Below are positions 17,017 through 25,621 of a stretch of 64,000 nt of DNA, piece by piece (positions within the stretch are counted from its first letter, which is position 1; each line of letters opens with the position of its first letter). The notes beneath the pieces were generated by a model. The model saw only the letters and a program-made list of their open reading frames with translations. It had not been told where the DNA came from and made no database searches. Source of the DNA: Bacillota bacterium (GTDB taxonomy: Bacteria; Bacillota; Negativicutes; DSM-13327); assembly GCA_017889585.1 (NCBI GenBank), contig JAGFZX010000011.1, forward strand, positions 24,133 through 88,132, given 5' to 3'. A program made the position numbers and the translations under genes.

Positions 17017-17045
17017 ATTGTATCTTGTTTTTATATAGTTGTCAA
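17017..17045 (-). promoter_or_regulatory. Promoter of the riboswitch-pflBA transcript
   Basis: On the minus strand TTGACA (17045-17040) and TACAAT (17022-17017) are separated by 17 bp; the start would be near 17010, about 12 bp before the aptamer. Confidence 0.8.
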
Positions 17046-17155
17046 TATGTAATGAATTAATGATAGGGCAGGAAAATAAGGGGAAAAGAAGAATAGTACT
17101 TATAATTATAAAAGTGATATGAGTGAAATACAGATAGTATAGGGGATAAATAGTA

Positions 17156-18418
17156 ATGTTTAAAACAAAGTGGGATTTTTGGCGTGCTGATGATGGCATT
17201 AACTTGAAAGCGAGAGAACTTTTACGTTATCTTGGTCCGGGAATATTGGTAACTGTGGGGTTTATTGATCCTGGTAATTGGGCTGCCAATATGGCAGCAG
17301 GGGCAGATTATGGCTATAAACTGCTGTGGATGGTTACGTTGTCGACGATTATGCTGATTATCTTGCAACATAATGTAGCCCATTTGGGGATTGTTACTGG
17401 ACTCTGTTTATCTGAAGCGGCGACAGAATATTTACCTCCCATAGTATCTAGGGGAGTGTTATTTTCGGCAATAGCGGCGGCAGTCGCCACTGGACTAGCA
17501 GAAATATTAGGTTCAGCCATTGCTATGAAGATGTTGTTTCATATTCCTTTAAAGGTGGGGGCTATGCTTGCTGCTGTAGGGTGCGGCTGGATGTTATGGG
17601 TTAATTCTTATAAACGGTTGGAAAAATGGATCATGGGCTTTGTCTCGATTATTGGTTTAGCTTTTATATTTGAACTGAGTATGGTGGAGATTGATTGGGG
17701 GGCGGCGGCGGCTGGTTGGGTGACGCCAGTAATTCCAGACGGATCGCTACTGATCATTATGAGCGTGTTGGGAGCCGTAGTTATGCCTCATAATCTGTTT
17801 TTGCATTCCGAAATCATCCAGAGCCGGCAGTGGAACTTAGAAGACGAGGTTGTAATTAAAAAGCAATTAAAATTTGAGTTTGCTGATACTTTATTTTCCA
17901 TGTGTATTGGCTGGGCTATTAATAGTGCCATGATACTTATTGCGGCAGCGGTGTTCTTTAGTAATCAGGTGCAAGTGGAAGAGCTGCAGCAGGCTGAAAG
18001 CATGCTGCGTCCCCTCCTCGGAAAGGCAGCAGCCTTAGTTTTTGCTATCGCCCTGTTGTTTTCTGGTGTTTCCTCAACAGTTACAGCAGGTATGGCTGGT
18101 GGCAGTATTTTTGCCGGATTATTTAAAGAACCTTATGATATTAAGGATCGCCATACTTGGCTAGGGGTGGTTATTACTTACGGACTAGCAGTTATGATTA
18201 TTATGTTTATCAACAGTCCTTTTCAGGGGCTAGTGTATTCCCAGATGTTTTTAAGTATCCAATTGCCGTGGACAATATTTTTGCAAATGTATCTGACATC
18301 ATCTAAAAAAGTCATGGGTAAATACGCCAATAGTGGTTATCAGCAAATCCTATTGTGGACTATTGGCATTATTGTCTCAGTATTCAATATGATGCTGTTA
18401 TGGGATTTCATTCAATAG
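17156..18418 (+). CDS. mntH: Nramp-family divalent metal transporter (MntH-like)
   Basis: The 420-residue membrane protein imports Mn2+ (or Fe2+) with protons. The metal-site motif DPGNWAANMAAG in helix 1 and MPHNLFLHS in helix 6 are conserved, as is the eleven-helix length. Two unwound helices carrying these motifs define the family. An AGGGGAT ribosome site precedes ATG 17156. No MntR or DtxR operator that I can recognise lies in the 110 bp upstream. It diverges from pflBA across the riboswitch region. Mn2+ specificity is assumed from the family. A terminator at 18431 follows. Confidence 0.92.
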   Translation: MFKTKWDFWRADDGINLKARELLRYLGPGILVTVGFIDPGNWAANMAAGADYGYKLLWMVTLSTIMLIILQHNVAHLGIVTGLCLSEAATEYLPPIVSRGVLFSAIAAAVATGLAEILGSAIAMKMLFHIPLKVGAMLAAVGCGWMLWVNSYKRLEKWIMGFVSIIGLAFIFELSMVEIDWGAAAAGWVTPVIPDGSLLIIMSVLGAVVMPHNLFLHSEIIQSRQWNLEDEVVIKKQLKFEFADTLFSMCIGWAINSAMILIAAAVFFSNQVQVEELQQAESMLRPLLGKAAALVFAIALLFSGVSSTVTAGMAGGSIFAGLFKEPYDIKDRHTWLGVVITYGLAVMIIMFINSPFQGLVYSQMFLSIQLPWTIFLQMYLTSSKKVMGKYANSGYQQILLWTIGIIVSVFNMMLLWDFIQ

Positions 18419-18430
18419 TAATCAAGAGAA

Positions 18431-18470
18431 AAGCCTAACGTCTTGCATTGTGCAAAAAGTTAGGCTTTAA
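18431..18470 (+). terminator. Bidirectional terminator between mntH and the outer-membrane protein
   Basis: AAGCCTAAC and GTTAGGCTT pair around a 19-nt interior that itself folds (TTGCA/TGCAA); short T or A runs lie on both sides. Confidence 0.75.
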
Positions 18471-18472
18471 AT

Positions 18473-19300
18473 TTAGAATTTTTTTGTATAAGTAAGTTCA
18501 GTGATTTCCCATTTAAAGAAACGATGGGCGAAAATATCTTTGTAAGCGATGAGGCGGAATTCTTCTTTGCCATTCGTTGATCGTATAGAAGGACCAAAAC
18601 CTATCCGCATAACATCATAGCGCCAGTCAGCGTCTTTGGTGTATGAACCGTTAAGGCTATATGCGCCGCCAAGACCAGTATTAAGCCCCCAATTTTTGGA
18701 CATGGGATGATAGTATTGATATGAATAACGGAATTGGTCAGCCATGCCATCACCTTTAAAACGGAAGCCTGCTTCTAGATTGGTGTAACCACGCAGACCA
18801 TTGACAGCAAAGACATGTCCAGCCAAATAGCTTGCATCGATATAAGTAGAACCAAAGTTAAGAGCGGGATGTAATTGCCGATCGTAAGTGGGGATGCCAG
18901 CTAGCACTTGCCAAGCTGTGACCGTAGCACCTTTGGTTTGTATGCCGTGACGTAGACCAATATCAATGTTGCCAATACCGGTGCTGCGACGGGGTCCTAT
19001 ATTTACTCCTAACGGGGTATAGTATTTTGAAGTGTAGACATTACTATACGGAATATTCATGACGAAAGTATCTTTAGTGCTAAGACCTTTTTCAACAGTA
19101 AAGATGGTTTCCCGGATTGTTACTTCGCCCCAAGGTGACGTGGAAGATCTGCCATTGGCGTTAATGTAATTATCGGAAAAATTGTAGAGTGATTTAACAG
19201 TAATTTGTGTTTGGTCTGTAGGGAGTACCCAGGCCGCAGCAGAGCACAAACTAGAAACACTTAGTGTCAGCAGAAAGAAAAGTAGGGACATAAATCTCAT
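18473..19300 (-). CDS. Outer-membrane beta-barrel protein
   Basis: The 275-residue protein begins with a signal peptide (MRFMSLLFFLLTLSVSSLCS, cleavage near SAA-AW). The rest is alternating strands rich in Tyr, Phe, Gly and Asn, and the last residue is Phe (LTYTKKF), the recognition mark for barrel insertion by BamA. It resembles the transporter/MetA-pathway phenol-degradation type of barrel in length, but no specific match is claimed. It supports a cell with an outer membrane. A GGAGG site precedes ATG 19300. Function: probably a passive channel; unknown substrate. Confidence 0.7.
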   Translation of the reverse strand: MRFMSLLFFLLTLSVSSLCSAAAWVLPTDQTQITVKSLYNFSDNYINANGRSSTSPWGEVTIRETIFTVEKGLSTKDTFVMNIPYSNVYTSKYYTPLGVNIGPRRSTGIGNIDIGLRHGIQTKGATVTAWQVLAGIPTYDRQLHPALNFGSTYIDASYLAGHVFAVNGLRGYTNLEAGFRFKGDGMADQFRYSYQYYHPMSKNWGLNTGLGGAYSLNGSYTKDADWRYDVMRIGFGPSIRSTNGKEEFRLIAYKDIFAHRFFKWEITELTYTKKF

Positions 19301-19437
19301 TGTTTAAATTCCTCCATTTAATATAAAGTAGGTGTTGTGTATATAATAGCAGTACCATTATTCGCCAAGTTACTACAAAATCCTGCATATCTTTGTAAAT
19401 AACTTATAAAACTAGATATTAATACTTGATAATAAAA

Positions 19438-19478
19438 AAGCAACCTACTCTGAATAAAGAGCAGGCTGCTTTTTTTGT
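19438..19478 (-). terminator. Terminator after the YitT gene
   Basis: AAGCAACCTACTCT and AGAGCAGGCTGCTT pair with two mismatches; A7 and T7 tracts flank it so it can work in both directions. Confidence 0.7.
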
Positions 19479-19507
19479 ATTGCAGAAATATATAATGCAC
19501 TAGTGAT

Positions 19508-20359
19508 TTATATATTTCTTGTTCCCGGAAGAGTAAAACCCCTACCCATTACCTCAGCTGCATCTTGAACGATCATAAATGCAGTAGGATCGACTTCCTG
19601 GACAAGAAGTTTGATCTGGGCTATTTGTGTGAGGCTAACAACAACGAAAATTACACGCTTCTCCTGGCGAGTAAAGGCACCTTCGCCATCTAAGAGAGTG
19701 ACTCCTCGACCAACTTCCTTAAGGATGACTTCAACAAGTTTTTCCGTATTATACGAAACTATGAAAATAGTCTTCTTTCGATTAAATCCTTCAACGACCT
19801 TGTCTGTAATATTAGCACTGACAAACATGGAGATGAGGGTTAAAATAGCTAATTTAAGTCCGAACAGGGTAGCTGCAATAAGCATGATGACGCAATTGAT
19901 AGCAAAGCTCACAACGCCAAAATTAAAGGAATAATACTTGCGAACCACTGCCGCAACAATATCCAATCCGCCAGCACTTCCGTTGACCCTAAATATGAGT
20001 CCTGAACCTACTCCAGAGATAATCCCACCCGTTATGCAGGCAAGTATTGGGTCATCAAGTGGATTAAAACTGGATAAAAATCGAGTAGCATCGATCGCTA
20101 CTGAAAACACGATAGTACCGTAGATGGTTGTAATCGCATAATCTTTGTCAATGAGTTTATAAGCAACGTAAATTAGCGGAATATTCATTAACAGTATTTG
20201 TAGGCCGATTGGGAGGCCAAACAAGAAATAAAAAATGATCGCCAGCCCACTAACGCCGCCGCTTAATAGGTGATGAGGCACCAAGAAAAGATTAATTGAT
20301 GCACTGGCAATTAAGCATCCAAGCGCAACCCAAAGATATTTCCAAAGGAATTTTTTCAT
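19508..20359 (-). CDS. YitT family membrane protein (DUF161-DUF2179)
   Basis: A 283-residue protein with five or six membrane helices in the first 200 residues (SINLFLVPHHLLSGGVSGLA is a family hallmark, as is NGSAGGLDIVAAVVRKY) and a cytoplasmic C-terminal DUF2179 domain of about 80 residues (FIVSYNTEKLVEVILKEVGRGVT, EKRVIFVVV). Members of this family have unproven transport roles. A CGGAGG site precedes ATG 20359. It stands alone between two terminators. Confidence 0.9.
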   Translation of the reverse strand: MKKFLWKYLWVALGCLIASASINLFLVPHHLLSGGVSGLAIIFYFLFGLPIGLQILLMNIPLIYVAYKLIDKDYAITTIYGTIVFSVAIDATRFLSSFNPLDDPILACITGGIISGVGSGLIFRVNGSAGGLDIVAAVVRKYYSFNFGVVSFAINCVIMLIAATLFGLKLAILTLISMFVSANITDKVVEGFNRKKTIFIVSYNTEKLVEVILKEVGRGVTLLDGEGAFTRQEKRVIFVVVSLTQIAQIKLLVQEVDPTAFMIVQDAAEVMGRGFTLPGTRNI

Positions 20360-20425
20360 ATCGTCCTCCGATTTAAGATAGTCATTTATTAAGATTCATC
20401 ATCTTTGGTCTTTTTATCTGCAAAA

Positions 20426-20455
20426 AACCCAGTAATGGTTCTGCTGGGTTTTTAT
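20426..20455 (-). terminator. Terminator after the DUF4870 gene
   Basis: AACCCAG and CTGGGTT pair around an 11-nt loop; on the minus strand GGGTTTTTTG follows. Confidence 0.75.
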
Positions 20456-20514
20456 TGTTTTACTCTTTCTTCTCTATTTTAACCTAATTAGCCATGATGA
20501 GGTAATAGAATAAG

Positions 20515-20865
20515 TTACAGTTTATTCACAAACCCTTGGATGAAAGGATATTGATATACTTCTCCATTAAGTGCCTTGATAGCCCCGATTATCGAAGTAA
20601 TGAAGAGTACAATCCACAGAATGCCGATAACGGGAAGTAATAATACACCGATTAGGAGCATGCACGATAGCCCGACAATACATGATGTGGCGAGTATGGC
20701 AATATGGGCAACAAGTGCCTGCTTGGCGTGTTCATAGACAAAAGAGTCATCCCTTTTTAGCAAAAATATGACTAATGGTGCGATGATGAATCCCAGACCG
20801 CCCAAAAAATAAGAGATATGAGCTAAAATCGCCAGGAATTTTTGTTCCCCTGTGATCGTATTCAT
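20515..20865 (-). CDS. DUF4870 (Tic20-like) membrane protein
   Basis: The 116-residue product has three or four hydrophobic segments. The N-terminal LAILAHISYFLGGLGFIIAPLVIFLLKRD and the middle FVYEHAKQALVAHI are the diagnostic segments of the DUF4870 family, small inner-membrane proteins without known function. The C-terminal part ends YPFIQGFVNKL as in homologues. AGGAGGTG precedes the ATG at 20865. Confidence 0.88.
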   Translation of the reverse strand: MNTITGEQKFLAILAHISYFLGGLGFIIAPLVIFLLKRDDSFVYEHAKQALVAHIAILATSCIVGLSCMLLIGVLLLPVIGILWIVLFITSIIGAIKALNGEVYQYPFIQGFVNKL

Positions 20866-21213
20866 GTAAACACCTCCTAGATATATTTTATCCTAGGTAA
20901 GCTTTTTTGTACATTAATGGATATGTTTTTAAAAAAAACTTGTTATTAAAACATAGCTTGTGTTATCATTTAAGTAATTTATTATAGCGAGGTTTATTTT
21001 GGGTGGTATCAGTATGAACCATACCGTGAAAAAATAACTATTAGCTGTAGAACGAGTGAGTTTCAATATTTTAATATTTCATGATCCGCTTAGATCTGTA
21101 TGTTGGACTGAGACGGGAGGTAGTAGGGAAAGCTATGCCTTTCGGACAAGTTCCGTAAGGCTTTTTATTTTGCCTTTTTCTATGGGTTGCTAACTTAAAT
21201 TGGAGTGATGAGT
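20866..21213 (+). promoter_or_regulatory. Leader of the pantothenate genes ending in an intrinsic terminator
   Basis: A possible promoter, TTGTGT near 20959 and TATTAT 16 bp later, would start RNA near 20990. The leader contains GGTAT/ATACC pairing (21003-21026) and a segment GACTGAGACGGGAGGTAGTAGGG, and ends in a terminator, GCCTTTCGGA/TTCCGTAAGGC followed by TTTTTATTTT (21137-21169), 48 bp before the first gene. A leader closed by a terminator suggests attenuation or a riboswitch. I cannot name the class; the pan motif found before panB/C/D genes is the first candidate to test. Confidence 0.45.
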
Positions 21214-22098
21214 GTGCAAAAACAGACAGTGGCTATTGTTGGAGCTGGGAGAGTTGGTAGTGTTCTGGCCAAGGCCTTTAATCAGTGGGGCTATCCGCTG
21301 GTTGGAATAGCCAGTAAAACCCTTGGATCGGCAGACAAATTAGCCAAACAGTTTGGTGTGTCAGGAGTGACAAAGGCGGCAGATATTACACAATATGCCG
21401 ATATCGTATTGATTGCTACTCCTGATCGATGTATTGATCAGGTGGCAATTCAAATTGCTCAGGATGGCGGCTTTAGAAAAGGCCAATTGGTGCTGCATAC
21501 TTCAGGTGGGGTGTCTATAGAGGTTCTCAGTCCAGCCAGTGATTTAGGAGCCTTTACGGGGTGTATGCATCCACTACAATCCTTTGCTAATAGGTCAAGT
21601 GGTGTTGACGCTGTGGTTGGTATATATTTTGCACTGGGCGGGCATGAACAGGCGGTTCGTTTAGCTGAGGAAATAGTGAAAGATTTTGGTGGACAAAGTT
21701 TTATCATTTCAGATAAGGACAGGCCTCTTTATCATGGGGCGGCTTGTATTGTATCTAATTATTTTGTGTCATTGATGCACTGGGCTACCCAGATATATGG
21801 CGTCTTTGGCCTAACCCCTCAGCAAGCAGCAGCAGCGCTAATGCCTTTGGTACAGGGAACGGTAAATAATATTCAGCAGTTAGGGCCAACTGAGGCGTTG
21901 ACTGGACCTGTAAGTAGGGGGGATGGTAGTACGGTCGCGGCTCATTTGGCTGCCTTAAAAAAAAGGAATGAGAATAAATTATATGCTGAGCTTGGATTAT
22001 ACACAATAGGTGTTGCCTTAGAAAAGGCCACGATTAATGAACAACAGGCAACGATGCTTAGGGATATATTAAGTGGTAGAATGGAGAGATTAACATGA
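21214..22098 (+). CDS. Rossmann/DUF2520 oxidoreductase linked to pantothenate genes
   Basis: A 294-residue NAD(P)-binding protein: glycine-rich loop VAIVGAGRVGSVLA at the start, then a C-terminal helical DUF2520 domain (GAACIVSNYFVSLMHWA, LTGPVSRGDGSTVAAHLAAL). The fold resembles ketopantoate reductase and 6-phosphogluconate dehydrogenases. Its stop overlaps the panC start by four bases (ATGA), so it may replace or assist ketopantoate reductase, but that is inference; no panB or panE is in the window. GTG 21214 is favoured because GGAG lies eight bases before it; ATG 21208 is too close. Confidence 0.85.
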   Translation: MQKQTVAIVGAGRVGSVLAKAFNQWGYPLVGIASKTLGSADKLAKQFGVSGVTKAADITQYADIVLIATPDRCIDQVAIQIAQDGGFRKGQLVLHTSGGVSIEVLSPASDLGAFTGCMHPLQSFANRSSGVDAVVGIYFALGGHEQAVRLAEEIVKDFGGQSFIISDKDRPLYHGAACIVSNYFVSLMHWATQIYGVFGLTPQQAAAALMPLVQGTVNNIQQLGPTEALTGPVSRGDGSTVAAHLAALKKRNENKLYAELGLYTIGVALEKATINEQQATMLRDILSGRMERLT

Positions 22099-22943
22099 AA
22101 ATTATTGAAACCATTAAAGAAATGCGTGAATTTGTCACAGAGGCCCAGCGGCAGGGCCAGAGTATTGGCTTGGTACCTACCATGGGGTCCCTACATGAAG
22201 GACATCTTACCTTAATGCAGCGCGCCAAGCAGGTCTGTGACATTGTGGTAACTAGTATCTTTATCAATCCTACCCAATTTGGACCTAATGAAGATTTTGC
22301 TAAATATCCTCGGGATTTGACTGGTGATAGTAAAAAGGCAGCCAGTGTAGGTGTAGAAGTAATCTTTCATCCTCAAGCCGCAGAAATGTATCCTGAGGGT
22401 TATAGTAGTTTCATCGAGGTTGAAGGTATTACGGGAAAATTATGTGGATTGTCCCGTCCTGGCCATTTTCGCGGGGTGGCGACTGTTGTCAACAAGTTAT
22501 TCAATATTGTTCAGCCCAATATGGCGTTTTTTGGTCAAAAAGATGCTCAGCAGGTACTTGTCTTGCAGCGCATGGTGGCTGATTTGAATATGAATATAAC
22601 CTTGGAAGTAGTACCTATTGTACGAGAAGCAGACGGGCTCGCGATGAGTTCCCGCAATGCCTTTTTGTCAGCTGAAGAACGTCGCGCTGCACTGGTATTG
22701 TCTCGTAGTTTGAAACTCGCTGAGGAGCTAGTAGCTCAGGGAGAGGACAATGCTCTAAAAATACGGTCACAGGTAATGGCTGAAATTCAGGCAGAAGAGC
22801 TGGCTGATTGTGAGTATGTGGAAGTCTACAACTACCCGTTATTGCAAGGGATTACTGCCATAACAGGCAAGGCATTGCTCGCGTTAGCTGTTCGTATTGG
22901 TAAAACTCGTTTAATTGATAATACTATTTTGGAGGTCAAATAA
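22095..22943 (+). CDS. panC: Pantothenate synthetase
   Basis: The 282-residue enzyme joins pantoate and beta-alanine with ATP to form pantothenate. The family signatures are clear: [17 protein letters not shown] (HIGH-like ATP site), [15 protein letters not shown], and the central [14 protein letters not shown] and SSRNAFLS. It overlaps the upstream DUF2520 gene by ATGA and is followed one base later by the panD start, so the three genes are translated together. Beta-alanine for its reaction is produced by the panD product. Confidence 0.97.
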   Translation: MKIIETIKEMREFVTEAQRQGQSIGLVPTMGSLHEGHLTLMQRAKQVCDIVVTSIFINPTQFGPNEDFAKYPRDLTGDSKKAASVGVEVIFHPQAAEMYPEGYSSFIEVEGITGKLCGLSRPGHFRGVATVVNKLFNIVQPNMAFFGQKDAQQVLVLQRMVADLNMNITLEVVPIVREADGLAMSSRNAFLSAEERRAALVLSRSLKLAEELVAQGEDNALKIRSQVMAEIQAEELADCEYVEVYNYPLLQGITAITGKALLALAVRIGKTRLIDNTILEVK

Positions 22944-22944
22944 T

Positions 22945-23331
22945 ATGTTTATTACAACATTAAAAGGTAAAATTCATTGCGCCACTGTCACAGAGGCCAA
23001 TCTTAATTATATGGGAAGCATAACGATTGATGAGGCTTTGCTAACGGCATCAGGAATTAGACCGAATGAAAAAGTACAAATTGTTAATAATAATAACGGT
23101 AATCGTTTTGAAACATATGTAATTAAAGGGGCAATGAATTCAGGTGTTATTTGCTTAAATGGTGCAGCTGCCCGTATGGTCCAACCTGGTGACAAGGTCA
23201 TTATCATAGCATATGCTATGATGACTGAAGATGAAGCTGAGTGCTTTTCCCCTAGAGTAGTTATGGTAGATGCAGATAATAAAATAACTGAATTGCGCCG
23301 TGTAGAGCTACAGGGTGAGCGATATAAGTAA
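22945..23331 (+). CDS. panD: Aspartate 1-decarboxylase, pyruvoyl type
   Basis: PanD makes beta-alanine from aspartate. The 128-residue proenzyme should self-cleave between Gly24 and Ser25 (YMGSITID) to create the pyruvoyl cofactor. TYVIKG and [21 protein letters not shown] are conserved. ATG 22945 is the start, after GGAGGTC; longer readings in this frame overlap panC. Its last codons and stop lie inside a perfect 31-bp inverted repeat. Confidence 0.97.
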   Translation: MFITTLKGKIHCATVTEANLNYMGSITIDEALLTASGIRPNEKVQIVNNNNGNRFETYVIKGAMNSGVICLNGAAARMVQPGDKVIIIAYAMMTEDEAECFSPRVVMVDADNKITELRRVELQGERYK

Positions 23332-23384
23332 GCACAAAAGAGAACTTAGCCCTGCTAAGTTCTCTTTTGTGCTTACTTATATCG
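23320..23384 (+). terminator. Perfect 31-bp inverted repeat overlapping the panD stop
   Basis: The arm 23320-23350 is exactly complementary to 23354-23384, with a 3-nt loop. The inner part AGAGAACTTAGC/GCTAAGTTCTCTTTT works as a terminator; the outer part continues through the panD stop codon. Far longer than an ordinary terminator. Confidence 0.9.
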
Positions 23385-23593
23385 AAAATCTTCTCTGTAG
23401 TCCATAGTAGTCAAAGATCCTTCTAGTTAATGCATTATGTGCTATTTACAGTAGAAAAAAAATAGGTTAATATCTAATATTAGAAGTATAATGTAATCAT
23501 TGCAATTTTAAAAAAGTAATATTCCTAATAGGTCATAGTAATATACTCTTCAGGGCATAATTAAAATTTATAGAGCGAAGTAAGGAGAGGCAT

Positions 23594-24421
23594 ATGGAAA
23601 TAAAATCAATAAAAAAATTGAAATTATATGGGTTTAATAACCTGACCAAAACTCTAAGTTTTAACATGTATGATATATGTTATGCTACAAGTCCAGAACA
23701 TCGTCATGACTATATTGAATATATTGATGAAGAATATAATGCCGAAAGGCTTACAGGTATTTTGACAGAGGTAGCAAGGATGATTGGTGCCAATATTCTG
23801 AATATTGCCAAACAAGATTATGATCCTCAGGGTGCTAGTGTGACCATGCTTATTTCTGAAGGACTGATTGCTGCTCAACCAGAAAATGAAGATGATGAGG
23901 AGATGGATGGGCTGCAGGAACCTAAATCAGATGCTGTAGTTGCCCATTTGGATAAAAGTCATATTACGGTGCATACTTATCCTGAAAGCCATCCAGATAA
24001 GGGTATTAGTACCTTCCGCGCTGATATTGATGTTTCAACTTGTGGTGAGATTTCACCGCTTAAAGCTTTAAATTATTTGATTAATAGCTTTAGTTCTGAT
24101 ATTGCCATTATTGATTATCGGGTGCGTGGTTTTACCCGTGATATTACTGGTAAGAAACTCTATATTGATCATAAAATAAATTCCATCCAAAATTATATTC
24201 ATCCTGATACTCGAGAACTTTATCAGATGATTGATGTGAATGTCTATCAAGAGAACATCTTCCATACGAAAATGATTTTAAAAGAATTTGATATGGATAA
24301 TTATTTATTTGGAACAGCTAAAAAAGAACTTTTACCTGGAGAAAAGAAAAAAATCAAGCAACGAGTAAAAAAAGAAATGGCTGAAATTTTCGCGGGTCGT
24401 AATATTCCTAAAGTAAAATGA
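23594..24421 (+). CDS. speD: S-adenosylmethionine decarboxylase proenzyme (class 1A, E. coli type)
   Basis: The 275-residue proenzyme supplies decarboxylated SAM, the aminopropyl donor for spermidine. The cleavage site is the Lys-Ser in [13 protein letters not shown] (Ser around 119), followed by [16 protein letters not shown]. Length fits the long bacterial class 1A, not the short Bacillus type. AAGGAGAGG precedes ATG 23594. No speE lies next to it, so the partner synthase is elsewhere. Its TGA stop is the first part of a tandem repeat. Confidence 0.95.
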   Translation: MEIKSIKKLKLYGFNNLTKTLSFNMYDICYATSPEHRHDYIEYIDEEYNAERLTGILTEVARMIGANILNIAKQDYDPQGASVTMLISEGLIAAQPENEDDEEMDGLQEPKSDAVVAHLDKSHITVHTYPESHPDKGISTFRADIDVSTCGEISPLKALNYLINSFSSDIAIIDYRVRGFTRDITGKKLYIDHKINSIQNYIHPDTRELYQMIDVNVYQENIFHTKMILKEFDMDNYLFGTAKKELLPGEKKKIKQRVKKEMAEIFAGRNIPKVK

Positions 24422-24560
24422 AGCAGCGAACCAAATCTTTGCTAAAAGATTTGTGTAAGTCGCTTCGTTAGCATCGCAATGCTAACATCATTTCTTCGCC
24501 CAAATCTTTGCTAAAAGATTTGTGTAAGTCGCGACCTTAGCATCGCAATGCTAACATCAT
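24419..24560. repeat. Tandem repeat, family D (two 69-bp units) starting at the speD stop
   Basis: Two units with a 69-bp period (24431 and 24500) each contain AAATCTTTGCTAAAAGATTT and GTTAGCATCGCAATGCTAAC or a close variant, so each can form two hairpins. A third copy follows the stop of the fin gene at 53184. Confidence 0.9.
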
Positions 24561-24639
24561 TTTAACTTTACAACCTTAGAAGAAGCAATGTAGATGGAGA
24601 TGGCGGCTATAAGCAATTCCCATCTTTAAGACGGAACAA

Positions 24640-25521
24640 TTATAATAAATCAATAAATTTTTGAGCAGCAAGTGGAACTGGCAGGCAATCATGAGTAATA
24701 ATCCCAAGTTCACGTGGAGGAATTTCTGTCGTGAGGGTGAGGGTGAATAACTGATTGACAGCCAGTTCTTGCTTTATATATTCACGGCTGACAAAAGCTA
24801 TACCGAGGCCAATTTTGGCCAGTTCAATCAATAAATCTACACTACCCAGCTGAATTTCTGGCTGAAACAGAATATTTTGCTTTGCGAAAATAGAATCAAG
24901 AAAACTTCTGGTTGTTGTGTTTTTTTCCAAAGTGAGTAGCGGTAGGGTGGCGATGTCTTCTAAGGAGAGACGTTGATTTTGGAGATTGGCAAAAGTAGAG
25001 CTGGACACAAATACATCATGGAGAGCCTTACGTTTACTGACAGTCATATTGTGGTAGGATGCGTCAGGCCCGAGGTTAACCACACTGATATCGACTAAGC
25101 CTTTTGTCAATAATTCAGTACAAACAGGGGAAGGACGATTTGTAACATTAAGTTTGATTTTTGGATATAGTTGATTAAATTGTTTAAAATAAGGTAGTAG
25201 ATAATATTTGCAGATGGTATCACTGGCACCTATTCGTAGTTCACCTTGTTCTAGTGAATGCAGCTCGTTAATATTACGTTCGCCTAATTTTAGAAATTGA
25301 AAAGCTTGCTCAACATGGGTAAATAAGAGTACACCAGCTGGTGAGAGGTGTACTTGTTTCGTGCTTCTCACGAACAGTTTAGCATTCAGTTTTTCTTCCA
25401 GGAGTTTAATCGCTTGACTAACCGCTGATTGGGAGATATAAAGTTCATTCGCTGCAGCCGAAAAACTTAAGTGTTTAGCAACATAATAAAATACTTTATA
25501 TAACTCAAAATTAATGTCCAT
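24640..25521 (-). CDS. LysR-type transcriptional regulator
   Basis: The 293-residue protein has an N-terminal winged helix (FELYKVFYYVAKHLSFSAAA, ELYISQSAVSQAIKLLEEKL) and a C-terminal periplasmic-binding-like effector domain (QGELRIGASDTICKYYLLP onward, about 90-290). It is divergent from purL across a 100-bp AT-rich gap, where such regulators usually act, but a role in purine control is not shown; the neighbourhood could be chance. Closest relatives by eye are CysL/YwfK or selenium metabolism YeiE-type regulators, which I cannot separate. Confidence 0.92.
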   Translation of the reverse strand: MDINFELYKVFYYVAKHLSFSAAANELYISQSAVSQAIKLLEEKLNAKLFVRSTKQVHLSPAGVLLFTHVEQAFQFLKLGERNINELHSLEQGELRIGASDTICKYYLLPYFKQFNQLYPKIKLNVTNRPSPVCTELLTKGLVDISVVNLGPDASYHNMTVSKRKALHDVFVSSSTFANLQNQRLSLEDIATLPLLTLEKNTTTRSFLDSIFAKQNILFQPEIQLGSVDLLIELAKIGLGIAFVSREYIKQELAVNQLFTLTLTTEIPPRELGIITHDCLPVPLAAQKFIDLL

Positions 25522-25621
25522 ATATAAATTCTCCTAATAAGTAGTATTAAAATTATTAATTATTATTAACAATGATATTATACTACAATAATAGTATGAA
25601 GACGATAGAGGGGGTAAATTC

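Noticed and set aside
17046..17155. MntR or DtxR operator before mntH
   Set aside because: No palindrome matching the known consensus was seen.
23385..23593. Riboswitch or small gene before speD
   Set aside because: AT-rich sequence with no stable structure or start signal; nothing found.
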